Shown here: positions 1 through 8,300 of the stretch, piece by piece | How the letters are laid out: every line of letters begins with the position of its first letter | Position numbering within the stretch: position 1 is the first letter of the stretch | Assembly (NCBI GenBank): GCA_022571515.1 | Contig: JACZXQ010000029.1 | Coordinates: forward strand, 1-39,282 | Length of the DNA: 39,282 nt | Origin: Gemmatimonadota bacterium | GTDB lineage: Bacteria; Gemmatimonadota; Gemmatimonadetes; Longimicrobiales; Gaopeijiaceae | Reading direction: 5' to 3' | Program-made: the position numbers and the translations under genes | Notes under the pieces: generated by a model | Told to the model about the DNA's origin: nothing | Database searches by the model: none | The model's input: the letters and a program-made list of their open reading frames with translations, nothing else

Positions 1-1596
1 GCCATTGTCGTCCAAGACCTCCTCGACGTCCCAGAGCACGACGTCGGGCGTCAGGAAGCGGCGGCCCGGCTGCTCGAAGGGAGCCGCTCCGGACACCAGG
101 TCGATGACGGATATGTTGGTACCACCGGAGTTCGCGACCCAGAGGCTGTCTCCACAACCGGGCAGTGGCACCGTGACATAGCACGGGTGCATCGCAAGGC
201 CCCAGGGCTCGGAGCCCACCGGCACCGCGTCGAGGAAGTCCTCCTCAGCCAGGCGGAAGATCTCGATCTGGTCCCGCGTATGGTTCGACAGATAGAGGTT
301 GCCTCGCGCCGTATCCACCGCGGCGTCCATGATGAGGCCACCCGTCGGCAACTGGACCGTGCGACCGGCGACCACGACTCTCTCGTCCCGGAGTCCGGAC
401 CGGTTCAAGGCGCCCGTCTGGCCTGTCGGGAGCACCACGCATGGAAGAGCCGTCAAGGTGTCGAGGCCAACGCTGGCGGAACAGTTGCCCTGATCGTCGA
501 TCGCGAAAGCAGTGACCTCGAAGATTAGCGTATCGGGAAGCGCGAGCGGGTCAGCGTTGAATACCGGGAAAGTCAGGTCTTCGATCACCGAGCCGGTGCG
601 CGCGTTGGGGAACGTTACCGAGCTCGACTGGACCAACGTGTCACCGCGCCTTCGCGAGATGGCCAGCACCGTGATCCCGATCGTCGAGATCCCGCTTCCC
701 TGGTTGTCGTCAACCGCTGTCACCTCGACGTTGACCAGCTCATTGATTTCGAGCCTGCCTCCGGCGGTCGTCTCGAACCTGACCGTTGGCGGGATGATGT
801 CGCCCGCCTGGCTCGAGACAACCGTAAGGTTCAGGATACCCGTCTGGCCGGGGACGTCCAGGCTGTTGCGGGCCCGCGCGACCAGCTGCATTGGGCCCGT
901 CGCAAGCGGCGGGATGGAGATCAACAGATCCACCACCGCGGTGTCGGCCGGGGGGTTCACGGCCTGGGGTAGGGACAGGTTCACCGCCCCCGTGAGGTCA
1001 ACCTGCACGGAGACGATACCGAGCGGATCCTGCGCCTCGATGCGGAGGCTCAGGTCGCGGCCGGCCTGGATGACATCGCCGTCAACGAGGTTCAGCACCT
1101 TCACGTCCGGCCCGCCCAGGATGAGCTGCACGGTGTCCGAGGACACATTGCCCAGCGTGTCGAAGGCGAACACGATGATCTGGGCGGTCTCCTTGATGGT
1201 GTCGTCGACCGCGATCAGGAACCGGCTCACCGTCGTGTCCTCAGGTACGGTGAGGAGACGCACGAGCTTTGACTCGAAGCGCGTAACGACCGTGTCGGTG
1301 CCCAGGTCGGCGTCACCACGGAAGGACACGCCCTCGAAGCGAACGCTGTCCAATCCCACGTCGTCGCTCATCTCGACCGTCACCAGTACGGAGTCACCCA
1401 GTGGCTTCGCCGAAGGTGAGCCCTCGGTGGAGGAAGGCGTGAGAATCCGGACGGTCGGAGCGCTGGTATCGATAGCCCCGGTGACCGCGGGATCCACGAA
1501 GAGGTTCTGGCCGTCGCACGCCAACAGCAGCGTGACAGCGGCCATCGCGGTCCCAAGGGGTGCTATTCGCACTCGAATGGATCTATGACCAAGCAT
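1..1596 (-). CDS. Ig-like/beta-propeller lipoprotein downstream of pilQ (partial, runs off window start)
   Basis: Open for 532 codons from an ATG at 1596 to the window edge, so the C-terminus is missing. The start has a GGGGAGG ribosome site about 5 nt upstream and lies 20 nt after the pilQ stop, so it is probably the last known gene of the pilMNOPQ operon. The N-terminus is a lipoprotein signal ending LLLAC-D with the lipid cysteine at residue 27. It is followed by several beta-rich repeats with phrases typical of bacterial Ig-like/cadherin-like domains (DTSAPTVRI near 40, VEMSDDVGLDSVRF, a second DIIPPTVRF near 267, VTAVDDNQGSG). From about residue 415 the sequence changes to a YVTN/NHL-type propeller pattern (GNLYLSNHTRDQIEIF, then LWVANSGGTNISVIDL). 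Function is unknown; an envelope or surface protein working with the pilus is an inference from position. Confidence 0.85.
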   Translation of the reverse strand, partial: MLGHRSIRVRIAPLGTAMAAVTLLLACDGQNLFVDPAVTGAIDTSAPTVRILTPSSTEGSPSAKPLGDSVLVTVEMSDDVGLDSVRFEGVSFRGDADLGTDTVVTRFESKLVRLLTVPEDTTVSRFLIAVDDTIKETAQIIVFAFDTLGNVSSDTVQLILGGPDVKVLNLVDGDVIQAGRDLSLRIEAQDPLGIVSVQVDLTGAVNLSLPQAVNPPADTAVVDLLISIPPLATGPMQLVARARNSLDVPGQTGILNLTVVSSQAGDIIPPTVRFETTAGGRLEINELVNVEVTAVDDNQGSGISTIGITVLAISRRRGDTLVQSSSVTFPNARTGSVIEDLTFPVFNADPLALPDTLIFEVTAFAIDDQGNCSASVGLDTLTALPCVVLPTGQTGALNRSGLRDERVVVAGRTVQLPTGGLIMDAAVDTARGNLYLSNHTRDQIEIFRLAEEDFLDAVPVGSEPWGLAMHPCYVTVPLPGCGDSLWVANSGGTNISVIDLVSGAAPFEQPGRRFLTPDVVLWDVEEVLDDNG

Positions 1597-1616
1597 GCAG
1601 GCCTCCCCGGCCCGGA

Positions 1617-3356
1617 TCAGTTCGCAGCGCCGCGCACGATGTGCGGCGTGACGAGGATCATCAGGTCTCTTTGCACCTCAGACTCACGGGTGACCCTAAA
1701 GAGGCGGCCAATCACCGGGAGGTTCATCAGGATCGGCACGCCGGCCCGCACCTCACTGCGTTCCGTGACCGTCAGTCCACCGATCACCACGGTTTCGCCA
1801 TCCCGCACGAGCACCCGTGTGGTCGCGTTCTGGGTCCGGAAGATCACACCGATATCGGAGTCCGCGAAGTCGGCAGAGGACCGCTCCGCCGCGATGTCGA
1901 GCAGGATGTGGCCGTCGGCCGTAATGTGAGGAGTGGCCTCCAGAATGATGCCGGTCTCCTCGAAGCTCACCGTGGCCTGGGGGAAGGCACCCGCGACACC
2001 ACCCGCCGCCGCGTCGATCACCCGGATTGGCGTCCGTTCGCCGACCTGCAACCGGGCTGTGTGGTTGTCGGCCACCGTCACGGACGGCGCGGCCTGAATT
2101 TCACTCAGGTTCGAGGACTCCAGTGCCTCGATAAAACCGACCAGGCTGTGGCGTCCGATCACCAGCGACGTCAGCAACCGCAGCGTCGGTCCAACCACTC
2201 GGGCCTGAGCATTGCCGAGCGCTGCGATGGAGTTTCCGCCGAGCAGCACGACGTTCTCTTCTATCTGCTCGAGCTCTCCGTCGCCATCGAGGTCGGCGAG
2301 GGCGGGGGTCAATTCGCTGAACTGGTTCCCCCGCGAGTCCTTCAGATCGTAGACGATGCCAAACTCGTTGAGATCCGTGCGGTTCACGAAGATGATCTTG
2401 GCGGAGATCATCACCTGAGGCGTCGGGCGGTCGAGCTCAACGAGAAGGGATCGGATGGCCGAGTGAACGCGGTTGATGTCGGTGACGATGAGTGTGTTCG
2501 TTCCCGCCGCTGCGGACGAACTGCCACGCGTGGTCTGCAGCGGCGTAATCGCTGTGAGTACCTCGGCCGCGGTGCCGTAGTTGATCCGGTAGCTCTCGGT
2601 CCTCAGCGGTTCGGTGTCCTCGGCGAGGTTGATGTTCGTGAGGAGGTCGACGAGGATAATGCCGCTCGGCCCGTCCTCGTCGCCTCTCAGCCCCTGCTGC
2701 CGCAGAATGGCGCTGAGGGCGTCATCCCAAGCCTGGTCCTTGATCTCGGCCGTTACGGTCATCGCGGTGACCTGGGAGGACGGTACGATCGAGCGGCCGG
2801 AGAAGTCGGCGAAGGTGAACAGCACGTCCTCAATAGGCGTGTTGATGAACGTGATTGAGATTCGGGCCGCCTGCGACCGCTGAGGTGCGGACTGAAGGTT
2901 CAGCGAGAGCGAAGTGAACCCCTTGGCTCTGGACGCCGGCACCTCCGGCTCGAGGATGGGAGCGGCAGCGGCCGTCTCCCATGGATCGAAGTCACCGAAG
3001 TGATTCTCCATTGAGATGCGGATCGTACCCTCGTACTGCTCGATCGTGTACTCCGCGGGCTGGTTCAGGTCCACGACGATACGCACGATGTCATCGGAGT
3101 ACTGTGAAGTCCGCACCGTCAGAATGCCGCCCCGGTTGACGTCCATGAAGTTGTCGCCGGGGAGCGCATGACGCGCGTTCATGATGTCAAGGATGATCCG
3201 GTATGGCCCCTCCATGATAAAGTCTCTGAACGTGACGTTTCCCGCGACGGTTACCAGGATATCCGTCCGTCCGTTGTTGGGAACGACAGTGAGCGCCGTG
3301 ACAGGCTCGCTCCCACCAGAGAGGAGCGCAGCAAGAAAAGCAACAGTCGAGATCAT
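1617..3356 (-). CDS. pilQ: Type IV pilus outer-membrane secretin PilQ
   Basis: 579 residues. Secretins form the outer-membrane channel through which the pilus passes. An N-terminal signal peptide is followed by one AMIN domain (about 20-120), then a secretin/TonB short N-terminal domain (RISITFINTPIEDVLFTFADFSG), an N1-type domain with the TNTLIVTD motif, and the C-terminal secretin beta-barrel domain ending GVPILMNLPVIGRLFRVT and RDLMILVTPHIV, which are family hallmarks. It is shorter than many PilQ proteins because only one AMIN domain is present. The start ATG overlaps the pilP stop by 4 nt, showing tight coupling. An unusual acidic loop, DLDGDGELEQIE at residues 355-366, matches an EF-hand-type calcium loop (positions 1, 3, 5 and 12 acidic) inside the secretin region. 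Confidence 0.95.
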   Translation of the reverse strand: MISTVAFLAALLSGGSEPVTALTVVPNNGRTDILVTVAGNVTFRDFIMEGPYRIILDIMNARHALPGDNFMDVNRGGILTVRTSQYSDDIVRIVVDLNQPAEYTIEQYEGTIRISMENHFGDFDPWETAAAAPILEPEVPASRAKGFTSLSLNLQSAPQRSQAARISITFINTPIEDVLFTFADFSGRSIVPSSQVTAMTVTAEIKDQAWDDALSAILRQQGLRGDEDGPSGIILVDLLTNINLAEDTEPLRTESYRINYGTAAEVLTAITPLQTTRGSSSAAAGTNTLIVTDINRVHSAIRSLLVELDRPTPQVMISAKIIFVNRTDLNEFGIVYDLKDSRGNQFSELTPALADLDGDGELEQIEENVVLLGGNSIAALGNAQARVVGPTLRLLTSLVIGRHSLVGFIEALESSNLSEIQAAPSVTVADNHTARLQVGERTPIRVIDAAAGGVAGAFPQATVSFEETGIILEATPHITADGHILLDIAAERSSADFADSDIGVIFRTQNATTRVLVRDGETVVIGGLTVTERSEVRAGVPILMNLPVIGRLFRVTRESEVQRDLMILVTPHIVRGAAN

Positions 3357-3829
3357 GACGGGCCTCCTTGGCCCACGGTTCGCCGGCGCAACTCCATCGT
3401 GTGTCGCTCCGATTGCCCGAATTCGTCCACGCCAACCACAACCTGGTTTTTGTGGATCTCAAGAATCGTGGTGTTACCTATCGACTCGCCCACTCTGAGC
3501 CGGTACGTCCGCGCGCCGGCGACCACGGAAACCGCCCCGGTGGACGCGGTCGTGGCCGAACCCTCTCCGAAGAGCGCTATGCTGCTCGGCCCATCCACCG
3601 AGAATATGATGCCCAGAAGCACCAATCTCTCGAATCGCGGCCCACCACCATCCGCTCGCAGCAGAGGAGCGAATGGGTTTCTACGGGCGTAATCAGGGTA
3701 TCGGAACACCTCCCGCCGCATCACCAGATCCGGGTCCGGCGGGGGCGGGTCCTGTGCCAGAGCGGTTGCCGGCAAGCTCAGCGCCACGGCGAGCATCGAG
3801 AACAGGATGATGTGTGCCCTGCTCATCAC
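3353..3829 (-). CDS. pilP: Type IV pilus assembly protein PilP
   Basis: 158 residues. PilP links the inner-membrane PilNO complex to the PilQ secretin. The N-terminus is an ordinary signal peptide ending ALAQ, without the lipobox seen in proteobacterial PilP. A flexible Pro/Asp-rich linker follows, then RREVFRYPDYARRNPFAPL, which resembles the N-terminal PilQ-contact segment, and a C-terminal beta domain (LVLLGIIF ... YRLRVGESIGNTTILEI) of the PilP/GspC HR type. The start is GTG at 3829 or the following ATG at 3826. The GTG start overlaps the pilO stop by 4 nt and the gene's stop overlaps the pilQ start by 4 nt. The assignment rests on operon order plus this domain pattern. Confidence 0.85.
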   Translation of the reverse strand: MMSRAHIILFSMLAVALSLPATALAQDPPPPDPDLVMRREVFRYPDYARRNPFAPLLRADGGGPRFERLVLLGIIFSVDGPSSIALFGEGSATTASTGAVSVVAGARTYRLRVGESIGNTTILEIHKNQVVVGVDEFGQSERHTMELRRRTVGQGGPS

Positions 3830-4422
3830 GCACCTCCCGGTGGAAGCGACTCATCCGACGCGATCACGTAGGTCTGGATGCGAAACTCGGCCTGGACCGG
3901 CGACTCGTAATCACGGAACCGGCCGGGAGCCGCAAACAGGCTCAGCGCGAGGTCGATCGGCGTGATGATCCGCTCCATTGAAGCAACGCGCGTGATGTAC
4001 CGCGAAACATCGTGGTATTCGCCGATCACCCTCAACGAGTAAGTCCGCTTGGTGTAGAAGTCGGACGGCTCGGCGGGCTCGGGACGAATCATGTCGAGCT
4101 GCACGCCCAACTCGCGTTGCAGCAGCGTCAAGTCGTTGAGCAGCGAGGCCACTTGTTCTTCTAGCGGGATCAGCGCCTCGAGCTGAGCGATATGGCGTTC
4201 GTACACGAGCATGCGCTCTTGGAGAGCGGTCCCGCCACGGGCCGCCATGATTTCGGCGGTAAGGTTACTGTTCTCGAGCGCCTCGAGACGGCTCTCCTCC
4301 TGCTCGACCTCGGCTAATCGATCCGCACGCCAGTAGGTGTTGACGAGATAGAGCCCAACGACGAAGAGCAGCCCCACGATGAGGGCGTTCTTTTGCTTGG
4401 GATCGTCAGGAATCAGCGCCAT
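3826..4422 (-). CDS. pilO: Type IV pilus inner-membrane protein PilO
   Basis: 198 residues. PilO pairs with PilN in the inner-membrane alignment complex. A short cytoplasmic tail (MALIPDDPKQKN) precedes one transmembrane helix (about 13-30, ALIVGLLFVVGLYLVNTYW). A coiled coil follows (about 35-105), and then the periplasmic ferredoxin-like domain with the PilO-like phrase TYSLRVIGEYHDVSRYITRVASMERIITPIDL. It starts at ATG 4422, 15 nt after pilN, and overlaps pilP by 4 nt. Size and layout are normal for the family. Confidence 0.92.
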   Translation of the reverse strand: MALIPDDPKQKNALIVGLLFVVGLYLVNTYWRADRLAEVEQEESRLEALENSNLTAEIMAARGGTALQERMLVYERHIAQLEALIPLEEQVASLLNDLTLLQRELGVQLDMIRPEPAEPSDFYTKRTYSLRVIGEYHDVSRYITRVASMERIITPIDLALSLFAAPGRFRDYESPVQAEFRIQTYVIASDESLPPGGA

Positions 4423-4437
4423 GGCTCCATGCCCCCT

Positions 4438-5100
4438 TTAGCTCCCACCACCCGCCCCGAAGAGCGGAACCGTTTCCAGTAAGTCGAAGGCCGGCTGCTC
4501 GTAGGCCGCCTCCAGCGTGAAGACAATGACGACTTGGTCGTCCCCACTCGGAAGCACCTCGAGGGCCTGCTCAGAGGAGATCAAGCGTACACTCCTGACG
4601 AACGGGGACGCCTCGAGCGCGGCCATGAAGGTCGTAACGGCAATGTTGTTCCCGGCACGCCCATCGATGCGAAATTCGACGAAGTCACCCACCGAGACCT
4701 GCTGGAGCGCGGTAATCCACAAGAAGTCCGGAAGCGCGCGAGCGACCTCATCCAACACGTGCGGCCACACGTAGCGGCCGGCATCGATCTCCTGGATGAT
4801 CTCGACCTTTTGCGCTACGGAGTCCTGGCGCGCTTGAAGCGTGTTGTTGTTCTCGATCAGCTCGTGGAAGGTGGCCGAGTCCTGGATCGCAACGTCCAGC
4901 GCCACGGCCAGTTCCGCGTTGCGATTGTTCAGGTCCACGTACCACCATCCGACAAGAGCGGCCGAAACAAGGCCAACAAGCACTGCCCCCATAATGAACG
5001 GATCTGCGGGAAGCGCCTTCAGGTCTGGCAGGCTCATCTTGAACCCACCACCCCTTCCGGGTCGCTTCTTGCCGCCTGGAAGCAGGTTGACTTCGATCAA
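4438..5100 (-). CDS. pilN: Type IV pilus assembly protein PilN
   Basis: 220 residues. PilN binds cytoplasmic PilM through its N-terminal peptide and dimerises with PilO. The diagnostic (I/V)NLLP peptide is present at the extreme N-terminus (MIEVNLLPGG). A basic/Gly-rich linker, one transmembrane helix (about 36-55) and a periplasmic coiled coil and fold follow. The start appears to be TTG at 5100, because this codon places the NLLP motif at residues 5-8. A GGGGAG ribosome site lies about 10 nt upstream. The gene begins 17 nt after the pilM stop. The linker before the membrane helix is about 27 residues, longer than in model PilN proteins. Confidence 0.93.
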   Translation of the reverse strand: MIEVNLLPGGKKRPGRGGGFKMSLPDLKALPADPFIMGAVLVGLVSAALVGWWYVDLNNRNAELAVALDVAIQDSATFHELIENNNTLQARQDSVAQKVEIIQEIDAGRYVWPHVLDEVARALPDFLWITALQQVSVGDFVEFRIDGRAGNNIAVTTFMAALEASPFVRSVRLISSEQALEVLPSGDDQVVIVFTLEAAYEQPAFDLLETVPLFGAGGGS

Positions 5101-5117
5101 GGCTCGACTCTCCCCCG

Positions 5118-6155
5118 CTAGGTTACCCTCAGCGCAAGGCCGAGAGGTAAAAGGAGCATAGGAGCGGCTTCCTCGAGAATCACGTTCCCGCCCATATCGG
5201 CTCGAACCGGGATTCGCTCGAAGGGATTCACCACTTGAGTTTCGACGCTCATCCTGCGCCCGAGCGCCTCCGACATGCCGGGGATCCTGGCGCCACCCCC
5301 GCTGAGGAAGATCTGTCCAAGGCCCGCGCCGGACTGCCTCGTCATGAGGAAGGCCGAAGCCCGTTCGATGCCCACGGCCACCTCGTCGGCCGAGGATTCC
5401 ACGAGCTGCGGCATCTCGGCGAACTCCTCGCGACCCTGAACGATGTCCTCGGCCTGTTCGGCCGTGAGGCCACGCTCACGCTGAAGATCCTCACGAACGC
5501 GACGCGATCCGAATGGGATGTCCCTCGTCAGAATCGGCGTCCCGTCTTCCAGGATGTTCACGTTGGTGGTCTCGTGTCCCACGTTCACCAAGGCCACGAT
5601 ACCCTCCATGGCCTCTGGATAGTTGTATTCGAAGGCGTTGTGCAACGCGAATGCGTCCACATCGATCACGCAGGGTGAAACGCCTGCGTCCAAGAGCAAA
5701 CTCACCTTGTTGTCCACAAGCTCGCGCTTCGCTGCTACCAGCAAGACCTCCATCTGAAGGCCCTCCGCGAGCGGATTCAGAATCTGGAAGTCGAGTTCCA
5801 CGCTCTTGATGTCGAACGGAACGTGCTGCTCGGCTTCCCACCGGATCACCTCTCGAGCATCCGATTCCTTCATGCGATCCATTTCGATCGGCTTGATGAT
5901 CACGTCGTGGCCACCCACGGCCGTCACGACGTCACGTCCCTTGAGCCCGGCTTCCTGGATCAGGCCGCCGATCGTGTCGGAAACCAGGCCTGGATCCATG
6001 ATCTCGCCCTCGACGATCGCATCGGCGACGAGAGGGCGCATGGCGACGTGAACCACCTCGGGTTGCTCTCCCGAGTGGTCGATCTCCACGAGCTTGACGA
6101 AGCCGCTTCCGACGTCGAGCCCTATCGACCTTCGCTTGCCTCCAAACAGCCCCAT
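5118..6155 (-). CDS. pilM: Type IV pilus assembly ATPase-like protein PilM
   Basis: 345 residues, the normal length for PilM, the actin/FtsA-like cytoplasmic protein that binds ATP and the PilN tail. The phosphate-1 motif is clear at the N-terminus (RRSIGLDVGSGFVKLVEI). Other family signatures are IRWEAEQHVPFDI, NVGHETTNVNILEDGTPILTRDI, and the C-terminal IFLSGGGARIPGMSEAL followed by VVNPFERI. ATG 6155 is preceded by an AGG ribosome site about 7 nt upstream and by a strong sigma-70-type promoter at 6212-6239. It is the first gene of the pilMNOPQ-lipoprotein operon. Confidence 0.96.
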   Translation of the reverse strand: MGLFGGKRRSIGLDVGSGFVKLVEIDHSGEQPEVVHVAMRPLVADAIVEGEIMDPGLVSDTIGGLIQEAGLKGRDVVTAVGGHDVIIKPIEMDRMKESDAREVIRWEAEQHVPFDIKSVELDFQILNPLAEGLQMEVLLVAAKRELVDNKVSLLLDAGVSPCVIDVDAFALHNAFEYNYPEAMEGIVALVNVGHETTNVNILEDGTPILTRDIPFGSRRVREDLQRERGLTAEQAEDIVQGREEFAEMPQLVESSADEVAVGIERASAFLMTRQSGAGLGQIFLSGGGARIPGMSEALGRRMSVETQVVNPFERIPVRADMGGNVILEEAAPMLLLPLGLALRVT

Positions 6156-6517
6156 TTGGACCTCACGAACCGGAACTAAAGGAACATATTTTTACCTGAA
6201 TTCAAAACCAGGTTATAACCATAAGCCAAGGTTTGTCAAGAGAAATCTACCTAACACGTTGAGGTATTTATTTATAAACATTTGATCGCCTACTGCCGGT
6301 AAACATCGCATTTTCGGATCCCGCGATCACTACCTGCGCGGACCCTGGAAGCCGGGCCTGGCTCCCGAACCCCGATTCGAAGTCCCCAGTATCTCTTGCC
6401 AGATCCATGCCAGGTAGGCAACCCTTTACCGAAGCACGAAATTCTACACAGAACAGCCCCTCTAGGGGGAAATCGTTTCTGTTTCCGGCACGGATTTCCG
6501 CAAAATCGGGCCGTGAC
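6156..6517. other. Gap between the minor-pilin operon and pilM
   Basis: A 362-bp stretch without a convincing gene. It holds the pilM promoter (6212-6239) and an AT-rich tract (about 6180-6290). It also holds a possible 7-bp minus-strand RNA hairpin with one G-U pair at 6347-6366 that could weakly end the upstream operon, although no U-run follows. A short CCCC-TCTA-GGGG palindrome lies at 6457-6468. No tRNA fold could be made from the GATTCGAA near 6374. Confidence 0.6.
6212..6239 (-). promoter_or_regulatory. Sigma-70-type promoter for the pilM operon
   Basis: On the minus strand a perfect -35 TTGACA (6234-6239) is separated by 16 bp from TATAAC (-10, 6212-6217). Transcription would start near 6205, about 50 nt before pilM. 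The DNA upstream of the -35 (about 6255-6285) is strikingly AT-rich for this genome and could act as an UP element. This is the best housekeeping-type promoter in the window. Confidence 0.75.
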
Positions 6518-7603
6518 TCAGGTGGCTGGCCCCAGGGGGCTCACCCACGCCCCTTCGGGGATCACGACGGGGCGCCGGAGCGCATCGAGACGCCCGAGCG
6601 CAGCCAGGACCGCGCAGCCGGATCCTACGATTCGCGACGAGTCAGAAAGTGAGACCGATCCGCCGGTACGCACGAGTCCGTCGATTCGTGCGCCTTGCGC
6701 GAGATTCAGGTCACCGGCCACGAGAACCACACCGGTGAACCTGCTCGCCCCTTCGAGACGGAGGCTTCCATCAACGGCCAGCACCCCCTGCCCAGCACCG
6801 CCGGCCAAGGTCAAATCACCGAGGGTGGTAACCAGTACGAAGTGGTCGCGGCAGGCACCCGCCCGCGAGGGGTCTCCCCAGTTGGCGGCGAGCCCGATTC
6901 GGCAGACTCCGGCGACCTCGGTTGGAAGGGGTGTGATCACGCCCGGAGGCACGTTTCGTGAGCGGTCCGCGAGTACGGCCCAGTCCAAGAGGCCCAACGG
7001 TGGAACCGCCCCGGAGTCCACCGCGAGGGTCGCCCATGGCTCGAGCCTCCCAGACGGCACCGCCCACGCCACGGACTCGGCGAAGGGGGCACAGTCCTCC
7101 TCGGTCCAGTCAAACGGGGGGCGATTCAGATCGGAGCCGTCCACGGTGGCGGCAACCGCCGTGCTCAAGGTCCCCCCCGACATCACGACGGCCTCGGCAA
7201 CGGCGAGGCGACGGGCCGGAGCGAGCCGCCACGCCAGCCGGCCCACCCGGTACGTCCCGGCGTGTGCCACGTGTTCTCCGGTCCCGACCCATATTGCCAA
7301 CTCCTGATCGATCGCGGTAACGGACACCTTGAAGCGCCCAAACGGACCCAACCTGCCCTCGTGAACCGCATGCGGACTCCATTGTGGTTCTGCGAGGGAC
7401 CAGTTCGAGGAGTCCGCCATGGCCTGGACCACACCCGCCTCCGCACTCAGGCGGGCAGTGAGCAGGGCCCGAGCAACGATCGAGACATCGAGGTGGGCCT
7501 GGGCCAGTACAAGGGCACCGTGCCCGAGGAGCGTGACCGCGACGATCAGGAGGAGCAGAACTGGAAGGAGCGCCCCGCACCGCCGCTCCTCAGTCCCGTA
7601 CAC
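6518..7603 (-). CDS. PilX-like pilus-associated protein
   Basis: About 361 residues from GTG 7603; a GTG at 7642 would add 13 residues. The later GTG is preferred because it gives only a 14-nt overlap with the pilW-like gene and puts the membrane helix near the N-terminus. After a short basic start (YGTEERRCG) comes one hydrophobic helix (ALLPVLLLLIVAVTLLGHGALVLAQ) and then ARLSAEAGVVQAMAD, the layout of PilX N-terminal domains. Such proteins sit as minor subunits at the pilus tip. The remainder is not recognised in detail; it contains repeated beta-like segments (GDLTLAGGAGQGVLAVDGSL ... GVVLVAGDLNLAQGARIDGL) that could form a beta-helix or polymer-forming-like fold. It is the last gene of the fimT-pilV-pilW-pilX cluster. 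Confidence 0.7.
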   Translation of the reverse strand: MYGTEERRCGALLPVLLLLIVAVTLLGHGALVLAQAHLDVSIVARALLTARLSAEAGVVQAMADSSNWSLAEPQWSPHAVHEGRLGPFGRFKVSVTAIDQELAIWVGTGEHVAHAGTYRVGRLAWRLAPARRLAVAEAVVMSGGTLSTAVAATVDGSDLNRPPFDWTEEDCAPFAESVAWAVPSGRLEPWATLAVDSGAVPPLGLLDWAVLADRSRNVPPGVITPLPTEVAGVCRIGLAANWGDPSRAGACRDHFVLVTTLGDLTLAGGAGQGVLAVDGSLRLEGASRFTGVVLVAGDLNLAQGARIDGLVRTGGSVSLSDSSRIVGSGCAVLAALGRLDALRRPVVIPEGAWVSPLGPAT

Positions 7604-8300
7604 GCTCTCGTGGCCAGAACGTTCGGGGCCCGTCCGGGCCACCTGGGGCCGGTGTTTCCGTGGTCAGCTCGAGGGCCAAGCCACCGTTCGAGCCCGGCCC
7701 AAGGTGGCTGCGCTCCGCAACGAACACCTCTGGCGTGAGCGGCTGACGGCCGCCGCGTCCCCTTCTGTACCGAAACGCACCACCGGACAGATGATAGCTC
7801 CCCGTCTCGAAGAGGCGGGCGACCGCCGCACCCGGCATCGGTGGCTCCAGCACCCAGAACTCAACGGCCTCGGCTGGGGCGCCGGGGCACGTGAGCATGG
7901 TTGGGCGTCGTGCGACCAGGTCGACCGCCTGCCAGCGGCCATGCGGACCGAGGACCAACACGGAGTCCTTCCGGAAATTGGGGAGTCGGCTGCCCCGGTA
8001 CCGGGCCAGGAAGCGGCCAGGCTGCCCAGAAGGACACATGAACGCGAGTCCACGAAACACACGGAGCCTAACACTGTCTCCGCCGGGCGCCACCCAATCC
8101 CTCCCCTCGACCCCGCGGCGCAGCTCCTCTCCCAATACGGTTCGGATGACCCGCCTCGCCAAGAGCCCGTCGGCCGTTGCAAGGAGTCGGTCTGCCGAGT
8201 GCCTCTGGGCCGACAAGAGACTGAGCGCGGAAAGCAGGATTGCCCCCCCGAGCGACAGAGCCAGCAAAGCCTCGACCGCCGACGTCCCACGGTCGCTCAT
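7590..8300 (-). CDS. PilW-like minor pilin
   Basis: 236 residues from ATG 8300. This start gives a 4-nt overlap with the pilV-like stop and places the prepilin-like segment at the N-terminus: MSDRGTSAVEALLALSLGGA. The Glu in SAVEALL corresponds to Glu5 of pilins, although the usual Gly-Phe cleavage site is replaced by Gly-Thr. A hydrophobic helix follows (residues about 8-30), then a globular domain of beta-like segments. PilW-type proteins are pseudopilin-like minor subunits that prime pilus assembly. The overlap on both sides implies translation coupled to its neighbours. Confidence 0.75.
   Translation of the reverse strand: MSDRGTSAVEALLALSLGGAILLSALSLLSAQRHSADRLLATADGLLARRVIRTVLGEELRRGVEGRDWVAPGGDSVRLRVFRGLAFMCPSGQPGRFLARYRGSRLPNFRKDSVLVLGPHGRWQAVDLVARRPTMLTCPGAPAEAVEFWVLEPPMPGAAVARLFETGSYHLSGGAFRYRRGRGGRQPLTPEVFVAERSHLGPGSNGGLALELTTETPAPGGPDGPRTFWPRERVRD

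Noticed and set aside
512-1588. A 358-codon plus-strand open frame at the left end
   Set aside because: It is rich in Ser/Thr/Arg and has no recognisable motif, whereas the opposite strand encodes a clear lipoprotein with Ig-like repeats over the same bases.
6345-6420. A possible tRNA suggested by GATTCGAA near 6374
   Set aside because: The T-arm stem does not pair around that loop and no acceptor or anticodon arm can be drawn.
6457-6468. CCCC-TCTA-GGGG as a terminator for the PilX-like gene
   Set aside because: The stem is only 4 bp and no U-run follows on the minus strand.
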